Shown here in pieces: positions 1 through 8,636 of a stretch of DNA of 64,000 nt. The position numbers and the translations under genes are program-made. This stretch comes from Mycobacterium sp. ITM-2016-00316 (GTDB lineage: Bacteria > Actinomycetota > Actinomycetes > Mycobacteriales > Mycobacteriaceae): NCBI RefSeq assembly GCF_002968335.2, contig NZ_CP134398.1, positions 1,116,001 through 1,180,000 on the forward strand, in the 5' to 3' direction. The notes beneath the pieces are model-generated. The model ran no database searches and was not told where the DNA came from. It saw only the letters and a program-made list of their open reading frames with translations. The number at the start of each line of letters is the position of its first letter. Positions within the stretch are counted from its first letter, which is position 1.

Positions 1-699
1 GGTCCGACGAACGTCACCATCGGCATCGGAGAATCCGAATTGAGACCCATGGCCGTCGATTTCGCCGAGACCGCTCATCTGATCGTGCTGGGCGACAGCG
101 GTTGCGGTAAGACCGCGGCGCTGCGGACGGTGTGCACCCAACTGACCCGTACCTGCACGCCGCTACAGGTGCAGATCCATCTCGTCGATGTGCGCAGGAC
201 ACAGCTCGGTGTGGTGGACACCGGGTACCTGGCCGGTTACCTGATGTCCACCGGGATGCTGCAGACACACCTCGCCGGGCTGACCGATGAGCTGCGTGGG
301 CGGCTGCCCGGCGCCTCGGCCACCCCGCAGCAACTGCGCGACCGGTCGTGGTGGTCGGGTCCGGAAATGTATGTGATCGTCGACGACTACGAGTTGATCT
401 CGGGCGCCGGAACGGACCCACTGGCACCGCTGCTGGAGTTCCTCCCGCACGCCCGTGACATCGGACTGCACGTGGTCATCGCGCGCCGCGCCGGCGGTGC
501 GGCGCGGGCGATGTTCAACCCGGTGCCCGCGACCATGCGTGAGCTCGGCTGCGCCGGGCTGCTGATGAGCGCGGGCGCGGACGAGGGCGCCCTGCTCGGC
601 CTCGCGCGGCCCACACCGCTGCCCCCGGGGCGGGCCCTGCTCACTCGCAGGGGGCACGCCGACGAGCGGGTGCAGATCGCGTGGACCCCCGAACCGTGA
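1..699 (+). CDS. eccC4: ESX-4 type VII secretion ATPase EccC4, C-terminal part
   Basis: The reading frame is open from the first base, so only the last 232 residues of a much longer FtsK/SpoIIIE-type secretion ATPase are visible. The final ATPase domain is intact: Walker A GDSGCGKT lies about 32 residues in, and a Walker B-like MYVIVDDYE follows roughly 90 residues later. EccC proteins power export of WXG100 substrates through the ESX pore at the inner membrane. The following genes (Rv3446c-type protein, esxU, esxT) identify the locus as ESX-4 rather than another ESX system. The stop codon overlaps the next start (GTGA), so the genes are translationally coupled. Confidence 0.9.
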   Translation, partial: GPTNVTIGIGESELRPMAVDFAETAHLIVLGDSGCGKTAALRTVCTQLTRTCTPLQVQIHLVDVRRTQLGVVDTGYLAGYLMSTGMLQTHLAGLTDELRGRLPGASATPQQLRDRSWWSGPEMYVIVDDYELISGAGTDPLAPLLEFLPHARDIGLHVVIARRAGGAARAMFNPVPATMRELGCAGLLMSAGADEGALLGLARPTPLPPGRALLTRRGHADERVQIAWTPEP

Positions 700-1811
700 G
701 CGCCACGGTACTGGTCATCGGACCGGGCACGGTCAGCGGTCCGAACCCGGTGCCGACTGAAATCATCTCTGCGGCAATCGATGCCATCGACGACGAGCAT
801 GTGCTCGTCGGTGAACGGCCGGTCGCCCTCGACGAGCTGTGGGCGCGGGTCATCGCCGCGGCAGCCGGAGAACCGGCCGACGGACTGCTGCTCGTGTGTC
901 CCGGCTGGTGGAGCGAGGCCCGGGTGAATCGCATCCGGCGCGCCGCGGGTGAGCACTGCGAGGAGCCGGTCATCCTGCGCCGGCACGACACGCTGCGATC
1001 ACCGGCCGCGAGTGTCGTCGAGATCGCACCGGAGTTCGTGATCTGCCGTGGCCCGGCCCTGCCCATCGCGGTGACACCACGCCTGGGTGCGACGGCCCGG
1101 GTCGCCGAAACCGTCGCGCACGGCGTCCTAGGAGCAGGACCGGTGGTGATCGACGCGCCGGTGGGCGTGGCCGGCGCGGCGGAAATCGCGGCCGCCCTCG
1201 CCGAGATGCTGCACGGCCACGATGTGCAGATCGTCGACGACGCCGCGGTGGTCGCCGTGTTCGGGGAACGCCCACTGTGCGGGCCGGAGCCGCGCCGGCG
1301 CATGTCGGGGTGGGCGGTGTCGGTGGGCCTGCTGCTGGCCGTCGGGATGCTGGTCGGTCTGCCCCGGACGGGCGAGCCCGCCGAGCGGCCCATGACGCTG
1401 CTCACCGAGGGCCGCGTCACGGTGAAGATCCCTGCCGGATGGGTGGTCCGCCGGATCACCGACGGCGCGGGTTCGCGACGCGTACAAGCATTTTCGCCGA
1501 CCGAGGAAGCCGCCGCCATCCTGCTCACGCAATCGGTGGCCGTGCCGGATACGGCTCGCACCGCCGAGGTCCTGGAGGCTGCGCTGGCACTGCAGCCGCC
1601 GGGGGTGTTCACCGGATTGCGCGCCGACGACCACCAGGGTGGGCGTGCCGTGCTCAGCTATGTCGAGACGCGCACGGACCGGAAGATCGCCTGGGCGGTC
1701 TTTCTCGACGGACACGTGCGGATCGCGATCGGATGCCAACAGCCATCCTCCGGGGCCGAGATCCGGCAGTACTGCGATGAGGCCATCCGGTCGGCACACG
1801 CGACACCGTGA
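696..1811 (+). CDS. Type VII secretion-associated protein (Rv3446c-like)
   Basis: A 371-residue protein starting at a GTG that overlaps the eccC4 stop by 4 bases; an in-frame GTG 15 bases upstream is possible but would lie inside eccC4. The N-terminal half resembles a degenerate nucleotide-binding or actin-like fold (VLVIGPGTVSG). A single hydrophobic segment around residues 206-226 (WAVSVGLLLAVGMLVGLP) is followed by a domain of about 130 residues with the TVKIPAGWVVRR pattern seen in type VII secretion-associated proteins. That suggests a cytoplasmic N-domain, one membrane span and an external C-domain. Position between eccC4 and esxU matches Rv3446c of ESX-4. Its biochemical role is not established to my knowledge. 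Confidence 0.8.
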   Translation: MSATVLVIGPGTVSGPNPVPTEIISAAIDAIDDEHVLVGERPVALDELWARVIAAAAGEPADGLLLVCPGWWSEARVNRIRRAAGEHCEEPVILRRHDTLRSPAASVVEIAPEFVICRGPALPIAVTPRLGATARVAETVAHGVLGAGPVVIDAPVGVAGAAEIAAALAEMLHGHDVQIVDDAAVVAVFGERPLCGPEPRRRMSGWAVSVGLLLAVGMLVGLPRTGEPAERPMTLLTEGRVTVKIPAGWVVRRITDGAGSRRVQAFSPTEEAAAILLTQSVAVPDTARTAEVLEAALALQPPGVFTGLRADDHQGGRAVLSYVETRTDRKIAWAVFLDGHVRIAIGCQQPSSGAEIRQYCDEAIRSAHATP

Positions 1812-1829
1812 AATGAATTCGAAGCACAC

Positions 1830-1856
1830 GGAACCGAATCGGGCGCCGCTGCGTCC
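1830..1856 (+). promoter_or_regulatory. ECF-sigma (SigM-like) promoter before esxU
   Basis: GGAAC at 1830-1834 and CGTCC at 1852-1856 are separated by 17 bases. This matches the SigM-type promoter I recall for M. tuberculosis (GGGAAC about 16-17 bases before CGTC). The whole 27-base block recurs at 28563-28589 with one difference. It lies 52 bases before the esxU start codon. Confidence 0.65.
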
Positions 1857-1908
1857 TATTCACAACAGCATTTCCGCAAGGGAAGTCATTCACCGGGGGA
1901 GGACCACC

Positions 1909-2217
1909 ATGCCCGCACTCAACACCGACCTGGAGCTGATGCACTCGGTCTCCGGTCAGATCGATGCCCGCAATCAGGAGATCCGGGCGATGCTCGGCAC
2001 CTTCATCGGACGCATGTGCAGTGTGCCGGCGTCGGTGTGGGGTGGCGCGGCGGCTGTCCGCTTCCGGGAGGTCGTGGACCGTTGGAATGCCGAGTCGATG
2101 GCGCTGCACCACGCGTTGGAGCGCATCGCGGAGACCATTCTGCTCAACGAACGCACGCTGCGCGAGGCCGCCGACGGCCACTCGCACCGTATCGGCGCCG
2201 TCAGCAATCAGCTGTAG
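1909..2217 (+). CDS. esxU: WXG100 family protein EsxU
   Basis: A 102-residue helical protein of WXG100 size; the start is set by a strong GGGGGAGG ribosome site about 9 bases upstream. The turn motif is SVWGGAAA (W-x-G) near residue 44, between two predicted helices rich in Leu, Ile and Glu. In ESX-4, EsxU pairs with EsxT as a secreted heterodimer. There is no signal peptide, as expected for type VII substrates. The upstream SigM-like promoter gives esxU-esxT its own transcription start, separate from read-through from eccC4. Confidence 0.88.
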   Translation: MPALNTDLELMHSVSGQIDARNQEIRAMLGTFIGRMCSVPASVWGGAAAVRFREVVDRWNAESMALHHALERIAETILLNERTLREAADGHSHRIGAVSNQL

Positions 2218-2252
2218 AGACACACGAGCTGCGGACACCAGGAGACAGGCAC

Positions 2253-2549
2253 ATGGACATGATGTTGACGTACAACTTCGACGAGATCGAGTACACGGTG
2301 CGCCAGGAGATCCACAGCACCTCGGCCCGGTTCAATGCGGCGCTGGAGGAGTTGCGGGCACAGATCGCGCCGCTGCAGCAGACCTGGACCGCCGAGGCCG
2401 CCGAGGCCTACCGCACCGAACAGCTGCGCTGGAACCAGTCGGCTGCCGCCCTCAACGACATCCTGTTCCGGCTGGGCAACGCGGTACGCGACGGGGCCGA
2501 CGATGTCTCGGCGACCGACCGCCGCGCCGCCAGCGCCTGGGGTCGCTGA
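2253..2549 (+). CDS. esxT: WXG100 family protein EsxT
   Basis: A 98-residue WXG100-class protein 35 bases after esxU, with a CAGGAGAC ribosome site. The family turn reads TWTAEAAEAY: the conserved Trp is present but Ala replaces the Gly of W-x-G. Downstream residues (EQLRWNQSAAALNDIL) form the expected second helix. It should form a heterodimer with EsxU. In M. tuberculosis the next gene is rplM; here a 22-kb island intervenes. Confidence 0.88.
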   Translation: MDMMLTYNFDEIEYTVRQEIHSTSARFNAALEELRAQIAPLQQTWTAEAAEAYRTEQLRWNQSAAALNDILFRLGNAVRDGADDVSATDRRAASAWGR

Positions 2550-2571
2550 CCGGCGTCGGGCACCCATGACG

Positions 2572-2616
2572 CTGTGCGGTCCCGCTTCGGGGGGAGAGAC
2601 CGGCGGGACCGCACAG
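2572..2616 (+). terminator. Perfect 14-bp hairpin ending the ESX-4 operon
   Basis: CTGTGCGGTCCCGC (2572-2585) and GCGGGACCGCACAG (2603-2616) pair perfectly across a 17-base loop, 23 bases after the esxT stop. There is no clear U-run, as is common for mycobacterial terminators. It marks the boundary between ESX-4 and the catabolic island. Confidence 0.7.
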
Positions 2617-2708
2617 TCAAGGCGTAGCGCCCCCAGGAGGTCGAATTCGATTCAGACTGTCAACCGTCAACTATCCTGGTGTGATGCGCTGGTGTCGGCT
2701 CTTCGGCT

Positions 2709-4010
2709 GTGCGCGGGGAGTGTGAGCTTGGTGGCGATCTGAGGACAACCGGCGGCCGCGTGCCGCCGGCGCAGGTGCGCGCCGTCCATGACCTCTTCGT
2801 CGCCGGTGAGGTCGACGCGTCCTATCTCGATTCGGTGCCGCTGCGCAGGGTCGTCGCCGAGAGTTGGCAGCGCAGTCTGGCCACCGGCGTCGACCCCGAC
2901 AGCATGGGCCGCACGGCGGAGGCCGTGAACGCGCTCGACGAACTGCGCAAGACCCATCCGCTGGCGCCGACGCTGCCGCTCATCCGTCGCCTGCTCGTCG
3001 AAGACGCCGTGGATGCGGGCGTCGTCGTCGCCATCACCGCCGCCGACGGCACCCTGCTCTGGGTCGAGGGCGACCGGCTGGCCATCCGCAAGGCCGAGGC
3101 GATGAACTTCGTACCCGGCACCGACTGGAGCGAGAACATCGCGGGGACGAACGCGCCCGGCACCGCCCTCGCTCTGGACCGGGAGGTGCAGATCCGCGGA
3201 TCCGAGCATTACTCCCGCATCGTGCATCCCTGGAACTGCACCGCGGTACCCGTGCACGACCCGAGCACCGGGGCGCTGCTGGGCGCCATCGACCTCACCG
3301 GCGGACCCCGTGTCGCCGCGCCGGAGACCCTGGCGCTGGTGCGGGCCACCGCCGTCGCGGTGGAGAATCAGCTCGCGCTGCTGCGCCTGACCACCCCCGC
3401 GCCCAGCCGCCCGGAGCCTGTGGCGAGCGCCGCTCCCCGGCTGTCCGTGCTCGGTGCCGACCGGCCGAAATGGCAGGCCGGCTCCGGTTCCGCCACGCTG
3501 ACCGGCAGGCATGCCGACATCCTGGTGCTGCTGATCCGTCACCCGGAGGGACTGAGCGCCGACCATCTGGCGATGCTGCTCGATGACAAGGACCTCGACG
3601 TGGTGACCATCCGCGCCGAGATGTCCCGATTGCGCCGGGTGATCGGGAACAGCTACATCGCGTCGCGGCCGTACCGGTTGCTCGGTCCGGTGACCAGCGA
3701 TATGGGCGACGTGCTCGATGCATTGGCGGCCGGTGACGTCTCGGCCGCGCTCACGGCGTACTCCGGTGCGCTGCTCCCGCAGTCGGTGTCCCCGGCGATC
3801 GGGCGGCTGCGTACCGAACTGATGACCAGTCTGCGCGGTGCGGTCCTGGCCGGCGCGGATCTCGGCCTGCTGCGGCGCTGGCTGGAACTGCCCGACGGCC
3901 GCGATGACCGGCGCGGGTGGACGCTGCTGCACGACCACGCCGAAACCGATCCGGTCGCTCGTGCCGGGGCCCGCGGTCACCTGGCCGGCCTCGATTCCGA
4001 ACTCGGCTGA
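2709..4010 (+). CDS. GAF-domain transcriptional regulator (AcoR N-terminal type)
   Basis: A 433-residue protein. Residues about 15-60 resemble the AcoR-type lead-in (VAESWQRSLATGVDPDS), and about 85-225 form a GAF sensor (DGTLLWVEGDR, GTDWSENIAGTNAPGTALAL, AIDLTGGPRVAAPETLALV). There is no sigma-54 AAA domain. Instead, residues about 255-320 carry a winged-helix DNA-binding part (LTGRHADILVLLIRHPEGLS) and a helical tail follows. In many actinobacteria such proteins sit next to acetaldehyde dehydrogenases, as here (one gene away). It may sense an alcohol, aldehyde or amine ligand of the island. The start is uncertain: GTG 2709 lacks a good ribosome site, and GTG 2760 is in frame. A possible -10 (TATCCT) lies at 2672-2677. 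Confidence 0.75.
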   Translation: MRGECELGGDLRTTGGRVPPAQVRAVHDLFVAGEVDASYLDSVPLRRVVAESWQRSLATGVDPDSMGRTAEAVNALDELRKTHPLAPTLPLIRRLLVEDAVDAGVVVAITAADGTLLWVEGDRLAIRKAEAMNFVPGTDWSENIAGTNAPGTALALDREVQIRGSEHYSRIVHPWNCTAVPVHDPSTGALLGAIDLTGGPRVAAPETLALVRATAVAVENQLALLRLTTPAPSRPEPVASAAPRLSVLGADRPKWQAGSGSATLTGRHADILVLLIRHPEGLSADHLAMLLDDKDLDVVTIRAEMSRLRRVIGNSYIASRPYRLLGPVTSDMGDVLDALAAGDVSAALTAYSGALLPQSVSPAIGRLRTELMTSLRGAVLAGADLGLLRRWLELPDGRDDRRGWTLLHDHAETDPVARAGARGHLAGLDSELG

Positions 4011-4112
4011 TCGCAAAAGCTGAGCAGTACCCGCCTTTGTGCCACTGACCTGCGTCGACGGTGCCGTCGTAAGCGAGTTGTCAGCCGCCCCGCGGCAGCC
4101 GACGATCGATAC

Positions 4113-5036
4113 ATGGACATCGATCGCTATGCCGCGTTCCTGCCCGCCGACCGTCGAGGCCGCATCGCCGCGCCACGGCAGACCTGGATGGACTGGCGCG
4201 GGCGCCGGGTGCACATCGCGCGCGGCGGTGACCCGAACACGGCGAAAGCCCGCGGGATCCTGGTGCACGGCGGCGGCGGGTACTCCGGGGCCCTGTGGCC
4301 ACTGGCCGGTCTGGTCGCCGGCAACCGGGACGGCATCGGCGTGGAGATCCTGGCGCCGGATATGCCGCTGTACGGGTACACGGACGAACCCGACCCGGGC
4401 CGGGTGCGCTACGCCGATTGGATCGACCTGCTGTGCGACATCATCGCCGCCGAACGGGCCCGCGACGACCGGCCGATCATCCTGTTCGGCGCGAGCATGG
4501 GCGGGATGATGGCCTACGAGGCGGCGCATCGCACCGGTGCCGCCGATGCGGTGCTGGCGACCTGCCTGCTCGATCTGACCGATCCGGCCGCGCTGGCGGC
4601 GGTATCCCGGATCAAGATCGCGGGTGCGCTCACGGGGCCGATCCTGCGGGCCGCCGGGTCGGTGCTCGGCTCGGTGCGCGTGCCCATCCGCCTGCTCGCT
4701 GACATGTCGGCGATGAGCCGAGATCCGGGCCTGTCGAGGCTGTGCGCTTCCGACCCGCGCGGTGGCGGGGTCAGTGTGCCGCTGGGTTTCCTGTCGAGCT
4801 GGCTGAACTACGAACACACCCCGCCGGAGCGCTATCGCGGCGCACCGGTCACCCTCGTGGCGCCCGCGGCCGACACCTGGACGCCCCCGGAACTCAGCGT
4901 GCGGTTTCTCGAGCGGATCGCCGGCCCGACGCGCGTGGAACTGCTGGAGAACTGCGGGCACTATCCGATCGAGGAGCCGGGCCTGACCCGGCTGGAGGCC
5001 GTCGGCGGGCAGGTGCTGCAGGCCGTGGTGACGTAA
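4113..5036 (+). CDS. Alpha/beta hydrolase
   Basis: A 307-residue single-domain alpha/beta hydrolase. An oxyanion-hole stretch LVHGGGGYSG lies near residue 52. The nucleophile elbow is FGASMGG near residue 131 (Ser), and a C-terminal CGHYPIEEPG near residue 287 supplies the likely catalytic His. There is no signal peptide. It sits between the GAF regulator and the aldehyde dehydrogenase on the same strand, with gaps of about 100 and 86 bases. The next gene has its own operator, so the hydrolase probably is not co-transcribed with it. Substrate unknown; an ester or lactone from alcohol or diol metabolism is a guess. Confidence 0.8.
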   Translation: MDIDRYAAFLPADRRGRIAAPRQTWMDWRGRRVHIARGGDPNTAKARGILVHGGGGYSGALWPLAGLVAGNRDGIGVEILAPDMPLYGYTDEPDPGRVRYADWIDLLCDIIAAERARDDRPIILFGASMGGMMAYEAAHRTGAADAVLATCLLDLTDPAALAAVSRIKIAGALTGPILRAAGSVLGSVRVPIRLLADMSAMSRDPGLSRLCASDPRGGGVSVPLGFLSSWLNYEHTPPERYRGAPVTLVAPAADTWTPPELSVRFLERIAGPTRVELLENCGHYPIEEPGLTRLEAVGGQVLQAVVT

Positions 5037-5045
5037 GTGCGCGTT

Positions 5046-5078
5046 GCAACCGTGATGCAACCCCTGCGCGCCTAAGTT
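5046..5078 (+). promoter_or_regulatory. Direct-repeat operator and -10 before aldehyde dehydrogenase
   Basis: GCAAC (5046-5050), six bases, GCAAC (5057-5061), then after exactly 11 bases TAAGTT (5073-5078) as a -10-like hexamer. The same geometry occurs before the LuxR-type gene and the dehydratase operon. The repeat would lie over the -35 region, as expected for an activator touching polymerase. The start codon is 44 bases beyond the -10. Confidence 0.6.
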
Positions 5079-5122
5079 GAGTGACGACCGACACACCTCG
5101 GTGTCACAACGCAGGAGAAGCC

Positions 5123-6646
5123 ATGACTGTTTATGCACGTCCGGGCGCCGACGGCGCCCTGATGTCGTTCGACGCGCGATATGACAACTTCATCGGCGGG
5201 CAGTGGGTCGCACCGACCGCCGGTCGCTACTTCGAGAACCCCACCCCGATCACCGGGCAGGTGTTCTGTGAGATCGCCCGATCCGACGAGTCCGATATCG
5301 AGCTGGCGCTGGACGCCGCGCACGCCGCCGCACCGGCCTGGGGCAAGACCTCGGCCGCCGAGCGTGCGCTGATCCTGAACAAGATCGCCGACCGCATCGA
5401 GGAGAACCTCGAGTCCATTGCGCTCGCCGAGTCCTGGGACAACGGCAAGCCGATCCGCGAAACGCTGAACGCCGACATCCCGCTGGCCGTCGACCACTTC
5501 CGGTACTTCGCCGGATGCATTCGTGCGCAGGAGGGTTCGCTCTCGGAGGTCGACGAGGACACCGTCGCCTACCACTTCCACGAGCCGCTCGGGGTCGTCG
5601 GTCAGATCATCCCGTGGAACTTCCCGATCCTGATGGCGGTGTGGAAGCTGGCACCGGCGCTGGCCGCGGGCAATGCGGTGGTGCTCAAACCGGCCGAGCA
5701 GACCCCGGCCTCGATCCTGTACCTGGTGTCGCTGATCGGCGACCTGCTGCCCGCGGGCGTGCTCAACGTGGTCAACGGCTTCGGCGTCGAGGCCGGCAAG
5801 CCGCTGGCCTCCAGCAACCGGATCGCCAAGATCGCCTTCACCGGTGAGACCACCACCGGCCGGCTGATCATGCAGTACGCCTCGCAGAACCTGATCCCGG
5901 TGACCCTGGAACTCGGTGGCAAGAGCCCGAACATCTTCTTCAACGATGTGCTGGCCGCCAACGACGCCTACCAGGACAAGGCGCTCGAGGGCTTCACCAT
6001 GTTCGCCCTCAACCAGGGCGAGGTGTGCACCTGCCCGTCGCGCAGCCTGGTGCAGGCCGATATCTACGACGAGTTCCTGGCGATGGCCGCGATCCGCACC
6101 AAGGCCGTCCGCCAGGGCGACCCGCTGGACACCGAGACGATGATCGGCGCGCAGGCCTCCAACGATCAGTTGGAGAAGATCCTGTCCTACATCGAGATCG
6201 GCAAGAACGAGGGCGCCCAGGTGGTCACCGGCGGTGAGCGTGCAGAGCTCGGCGGCGATCTGAACGGCGGCTTCTACGTCGCACCGACGATCTTCACCGG
6301 CCACAACAAGATGCGGGTGTTCCAGGAGGAGATCTTCGGTCCGGTGGTCGCGGTGACCTCGTTCTCCGACTACGACGAGGCCATCAGCATCGCCAACGAC
6401 ACCCTGTACGGCCTGGGTGCCGGGGTGTGGTCGCGCAACGGCAACACCGCCTACCGCGCCGGGCGTGACATCAAGGCCGGCCGGGTGTGGACGAACTGCT
6501 ACCACCAGTATCCGGCGCACGCCGCGTTCGGTGGGTACAAGCAGTCCGGGATCGGACGCGAGAACCACAAGATGATGCTGGATCACTACCAGCAGACCAA
6601 GAACCTGCTCGTCAGCTACAGCGACAACGCGCAGGGATTCTTCTGA
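5123..6646 (+). CDS. NAD-dependent aldehyde dehydrogenase (acetaldehyde/ExaC-AldA type)
   Basis: A 507-residue member of the CoA-independent aldehyde dehydrogenase superfamily. The start is set by GCAGGAG 6-12 bases before ATG 5123. The catalytic Cys is residue 302 in [11 protein letters not shown]; the general-base Glu is residue 263 in [10 protein letters not shown]; the Rossmann part includes [12 protein letters not shown] and FTGETTTGR. Paralogues with the EVCTCPSR motif (ExaC, AcoD, the thiocarbamate-inducible dehydrogenase of rhodococci) oxidise acetaldehyde and similar short aldehydes. In this island it can take acetaldehyde from EutBC and propanal or 3-hydroxypropanal from the dehydratase to the free acids. 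It is followed by a DUF779 gene, a common pairing, and preceded by the shared operator. Confidence 0.9.
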   Translation: MTVYARPGADGALMSFDARYDNFIGGQWVAPTAGRYFENPTPITGQVFCEIARSDESDIELALDAAHAAAPAWGKTSAAERALILNKIADRIEENLESIALAESWDNGKPIRETLNADIPLAVDHFRYFAGCIRAQEGSLSEVDEDTVAYHFHEPLGVVGQIIPWNFPILMAVWKLAPALAAGNAVVLKPAEQTPASILYLVSLIGDLLPAGVLNVVNGFGVEAGKPLASSNRIAKIAFTGETTTGRLIMQYASQNLIPVTLELGGKSPNIFFNDVLAANDAYQDKALEGFTMFALNQGEVCTCPSRSLVQADIYDEFLAMAAIRTKAVRQGDPLDTETMIGAQASNDQLEKILSYIEIGKNEGAQVVTGGERAELGGDLNGGFYVAPTIFTGHNKMRVFQEEIFGPVVAVTSFSDYDEAISIANDTLYGLGAGVWSRNGNTAYRAGRDIKAGRVWTNCYHQYPAHAAFGGYKQSGIGRENHKMMLDHYQQTKNLLVSYSDNAQGFF

Positions 6647-6677
6647 TGAGCGCGTGCGCCAAGAGCGGGCGACTCTG

Positions 6678-7076
6678 ATGGACTCCCCGGCAGCCCGGGT
6701 GTTGATCACCCGGGCTGCTGCAGGGCTGGTGGTACATCTTCAGAACCGGAACGGCGCGTTGATGTTTCGCCAGTCCGGCGGCTTCGGTGTGAGCGCCACG
6801 CTCATGTGTCACCCCGTCGGCGAATTCTCGATCGAGGACAGCGATGTCCTGCTCGGCATGCTCGACGTCGTGTCGGATCGCCAGCCATACGGCGTTCCGG
6901 TGTGGGTCTCTGGCCCACAGGTGCCGGTGTGGGAGCACAGTCAATTGGTGATCGATGTGGAACCCGGCCGCGGTACCGGTTTCAGCCTCGAGGAATCAGA
7001 AGGTTTGCGTTTCGTATCGCTGGCCCGGGTGGTCCCGGCGCATGCCACATCGATGCGGTCCGCCCAGCTACCGTAG
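6678..7076 (+). CDS. DUF779 protein, aldehyde dehydrogenase partner
   Basis: About 132 residues from ATG 6678; an in-frame GTG at 6654 would add eight residues. DUF779 proteins usually lie beside acetaldehyde-type dehydrogenases; their role is unknown to me. The family core is recognisable: ALMFRQSGG, then MCHPVGEFSIEDSDVLLG, WEHSQLVIDVEPGRGTGFSLE and GLRF. From memory the family usually reads QSGGCCDGSSPMC, but here it reads QSGGFGVSATLMC, so the adjacent Cys pair and Asp are missing while the later Cys remains. This could be a divergent or ligand-free version. It lies in one operon with the dehydrogenase (31-base gap) and glpK. Confidence 0.78.
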   Translation: MDSPAARVLITRAAAGLVVHLQNRNGALMFRQSGGFGVSATLMCHPVGEFSIEDSDVLLGMLDVVSDRQPYGVPVWVSGPQVPVWEHSQLVIDVEPGRGTGFSLEESEGLRFVSLARVVPAHATSMRSAQLP

Positions 7077-7115
7077 AACCCACCCGCTACCACCCTTTCG
7101 ACGTCAGGAGCAGCG

Positions 7116-8633
7116 TTGCCCGATTTCGTCGCAGCCATCGACCAGGGCACCACCAGCACCCGAGCCATGATCTTCGATCATGCCGGTGCCGAAGTGGGCC
7201 GTCACCAGCTCGAACACGAACAGATCATGCCGCAGCCCGGCTGGGTGGAGCACAACCCGGTGGAGATCTGGGAACGCACCGCCTCGGTGCTGACCTCCGT
7301 GCTGAACAACACCAACCTGCAGCCCGAAGACCTTGCCGCGCTGGGAATCACCAATCAGCGTGAGACCACCCTGGTGTGGAACCGCAAGACCGGGCGTCCG
7401 TACTACAACGCAATCGTCTGGCAGGACACCCGCACCGACCGGATCGCCACGGCGCTGGACCGGGACGGGCGCGGTGATGTGATCCGGCGCAAGGCCGGCC
7501 TGCCGCCCGCCACCTACTTCTCCGGCGGAAAGATCCAGTGGATCCTGGAGAACGTCGCCGGGGTGCGCGAAGCCGCGGAGAGCGGTGACGCGATCTTCGG
7601 CAACAGCGACAGCTGGGTGGTGTGGAATCTGACCGGCGGGACACGCGGCGGGGTGCACGTCACCGATGTCACCAATGCCAGCCGCACCATGCTGATGAAT
7701 CTGGAAACCCTGGACTGGGACGATGAGTTGTTGTCGTTCTTCGGAATTCCGCGCCAGATGCTGCCGGAGATCCGGCCGTCGTCCTCACCGGAGCCTTACG
7801 GGGTGACGCTGAGCGCCGGCCCCATGGGCGGCGAGGTCCCGGTGACGGGGATTCTGGGTGATCAGCAGGCCGCGATGGTGGGCCAGGTGTGTCTGAAGGC
7901 GGGCGAAGCCAAGAACACTTACGGCACAGGTAATTTCCTGCTGCTGAACACCGGTGAGAAGATCGTCCGGTCCACCAACGGCCTGTTGACGACGGTGTGT
8001 TACCAGTTCGGGGACGCGAAACCGGTGTATGCGCTGGAGGGTTCCATCGCGGTGACGGGCTCGGCGGTGCAGTGGTTGCGAGATCAGCTGGGCATCATCA
8101 GTGGTGCCGCGCAGAGCGAGTCGCTGGCCAAGCAGGTCGAGGACAACGGCGGGGTCTACTTCGTGCCCGCATTCTCCGGGCTGTTCGCGCCGTACTGGCG
8201 TTCGGATGCCCGTGGCGCGATCGTCGGGTTGAGCCGTTTCAACACCAATGCCCACGTGGCGCGGGCGACGCTGGAGGCGATCTGCTACCAGAGCCGTGAC
8301 GTGGTGGACGCGATGGAGGCCGATTCCGGTGTGCACCTTGAGGTTCTGAAGGTCGACGGCGGTATCACGGCGAACAGCCTGTGTATGCAGATCCAGGCCG
8401 ATGTGATCGGCGTGGACGTGGTGAAGCCGGTCGTCGCCGAGACCACGGCGCTGGGTGCGGCGTATGCGGCCGGGCTGGCCGTCGGCTTCTGGGCGAACCC
8501 GGACGACCTGCGTGCCAACTGGCAGGAAGGTCAGCGCTGGAGCCCGCAATGGTCGGAGGAACAGCGCAGCTCCGGTTATGCCGGCTGGCAGAAGGCCGTC
8601 CAGCGCACGCTGGACTGGGTGGACGTTTCCTGA
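7116..8633 (+). CDS. glpK: Glycerol kinase
   Basis: A 505-residue FGGY-family kinase that phosphorylates glycerol to glycerol 3-phosphate. The N-terminal phosphate-binding motif is [33 protein letters not shown] and the long insertion [24 protein letters not shown] region (here [12 protein letters not shown]) are typical of glycerol kinases. The FGGY signature region lies near residues 370-420 ([18 protein letters not shown]). Start is TTG 7116 with CAGGAG just upstream. Its aquaglyceroporin partner lies 1.4 kb downstream, on the other side of a GlcG-like gene. Kinase and dehydratase would compete for glycerol, which is also a mechanism-based inactivator of diol dehydratases. Confidence 0.93.
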   Translation: MPDFVAAIDQGTTSTRAMIFDHAGAEVGRHQLEHEQIMPQPGWVEHNPVEIWERTASVLTSVLNNTNLQPEDLAALGITNQRETTLVWNRKTGRPYYNAIVWQDTRTDRIATALDRDGRGDVIRRKAGLPPATYFSGGKIQWILENVAGVREAAESGDAIFGNSDSWVVWNLTGGTRGGVHVTDVTNASRTMLMNLETLDWDDELLSFFGIPRQMLPEIRPSSSPEPYGVTLSAGPMGGEVPVTGILGDQQAAMVGQVCLKAGEAKNTYGTGNFLLLNTGEKIVRSTNGLLTTVCYQFGDAKPVYALEGSIAVTGSAVQWLRDQLGIISGAAQSESLAKQVEDNGGVYFVPAFSGLFAPYWRSDARGAIVGLSRFNTNAHVARATLEAICYQSRDVVDAMEADSGVHLEVLKVDGGITANSLCMQIQADVIGVDVVKPVVAETTALGAAYAAGLAVGFWANPDDLRANWQEGQRWSPQWSEEQRSSGYAGWQKAVQRTLDWVDVS

Positions 8634-8636
8634 CAC

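Noticed and set aside
2667..5138. An 823-codon open frame on the minus strand opposite the GAF regulator and hydrolase.
   Set aside because: It mirrors two well-supported plus-strand genes, has no recognisable domain and reads as Arg/His/Gly-rich shadow sequence typical of high GC.
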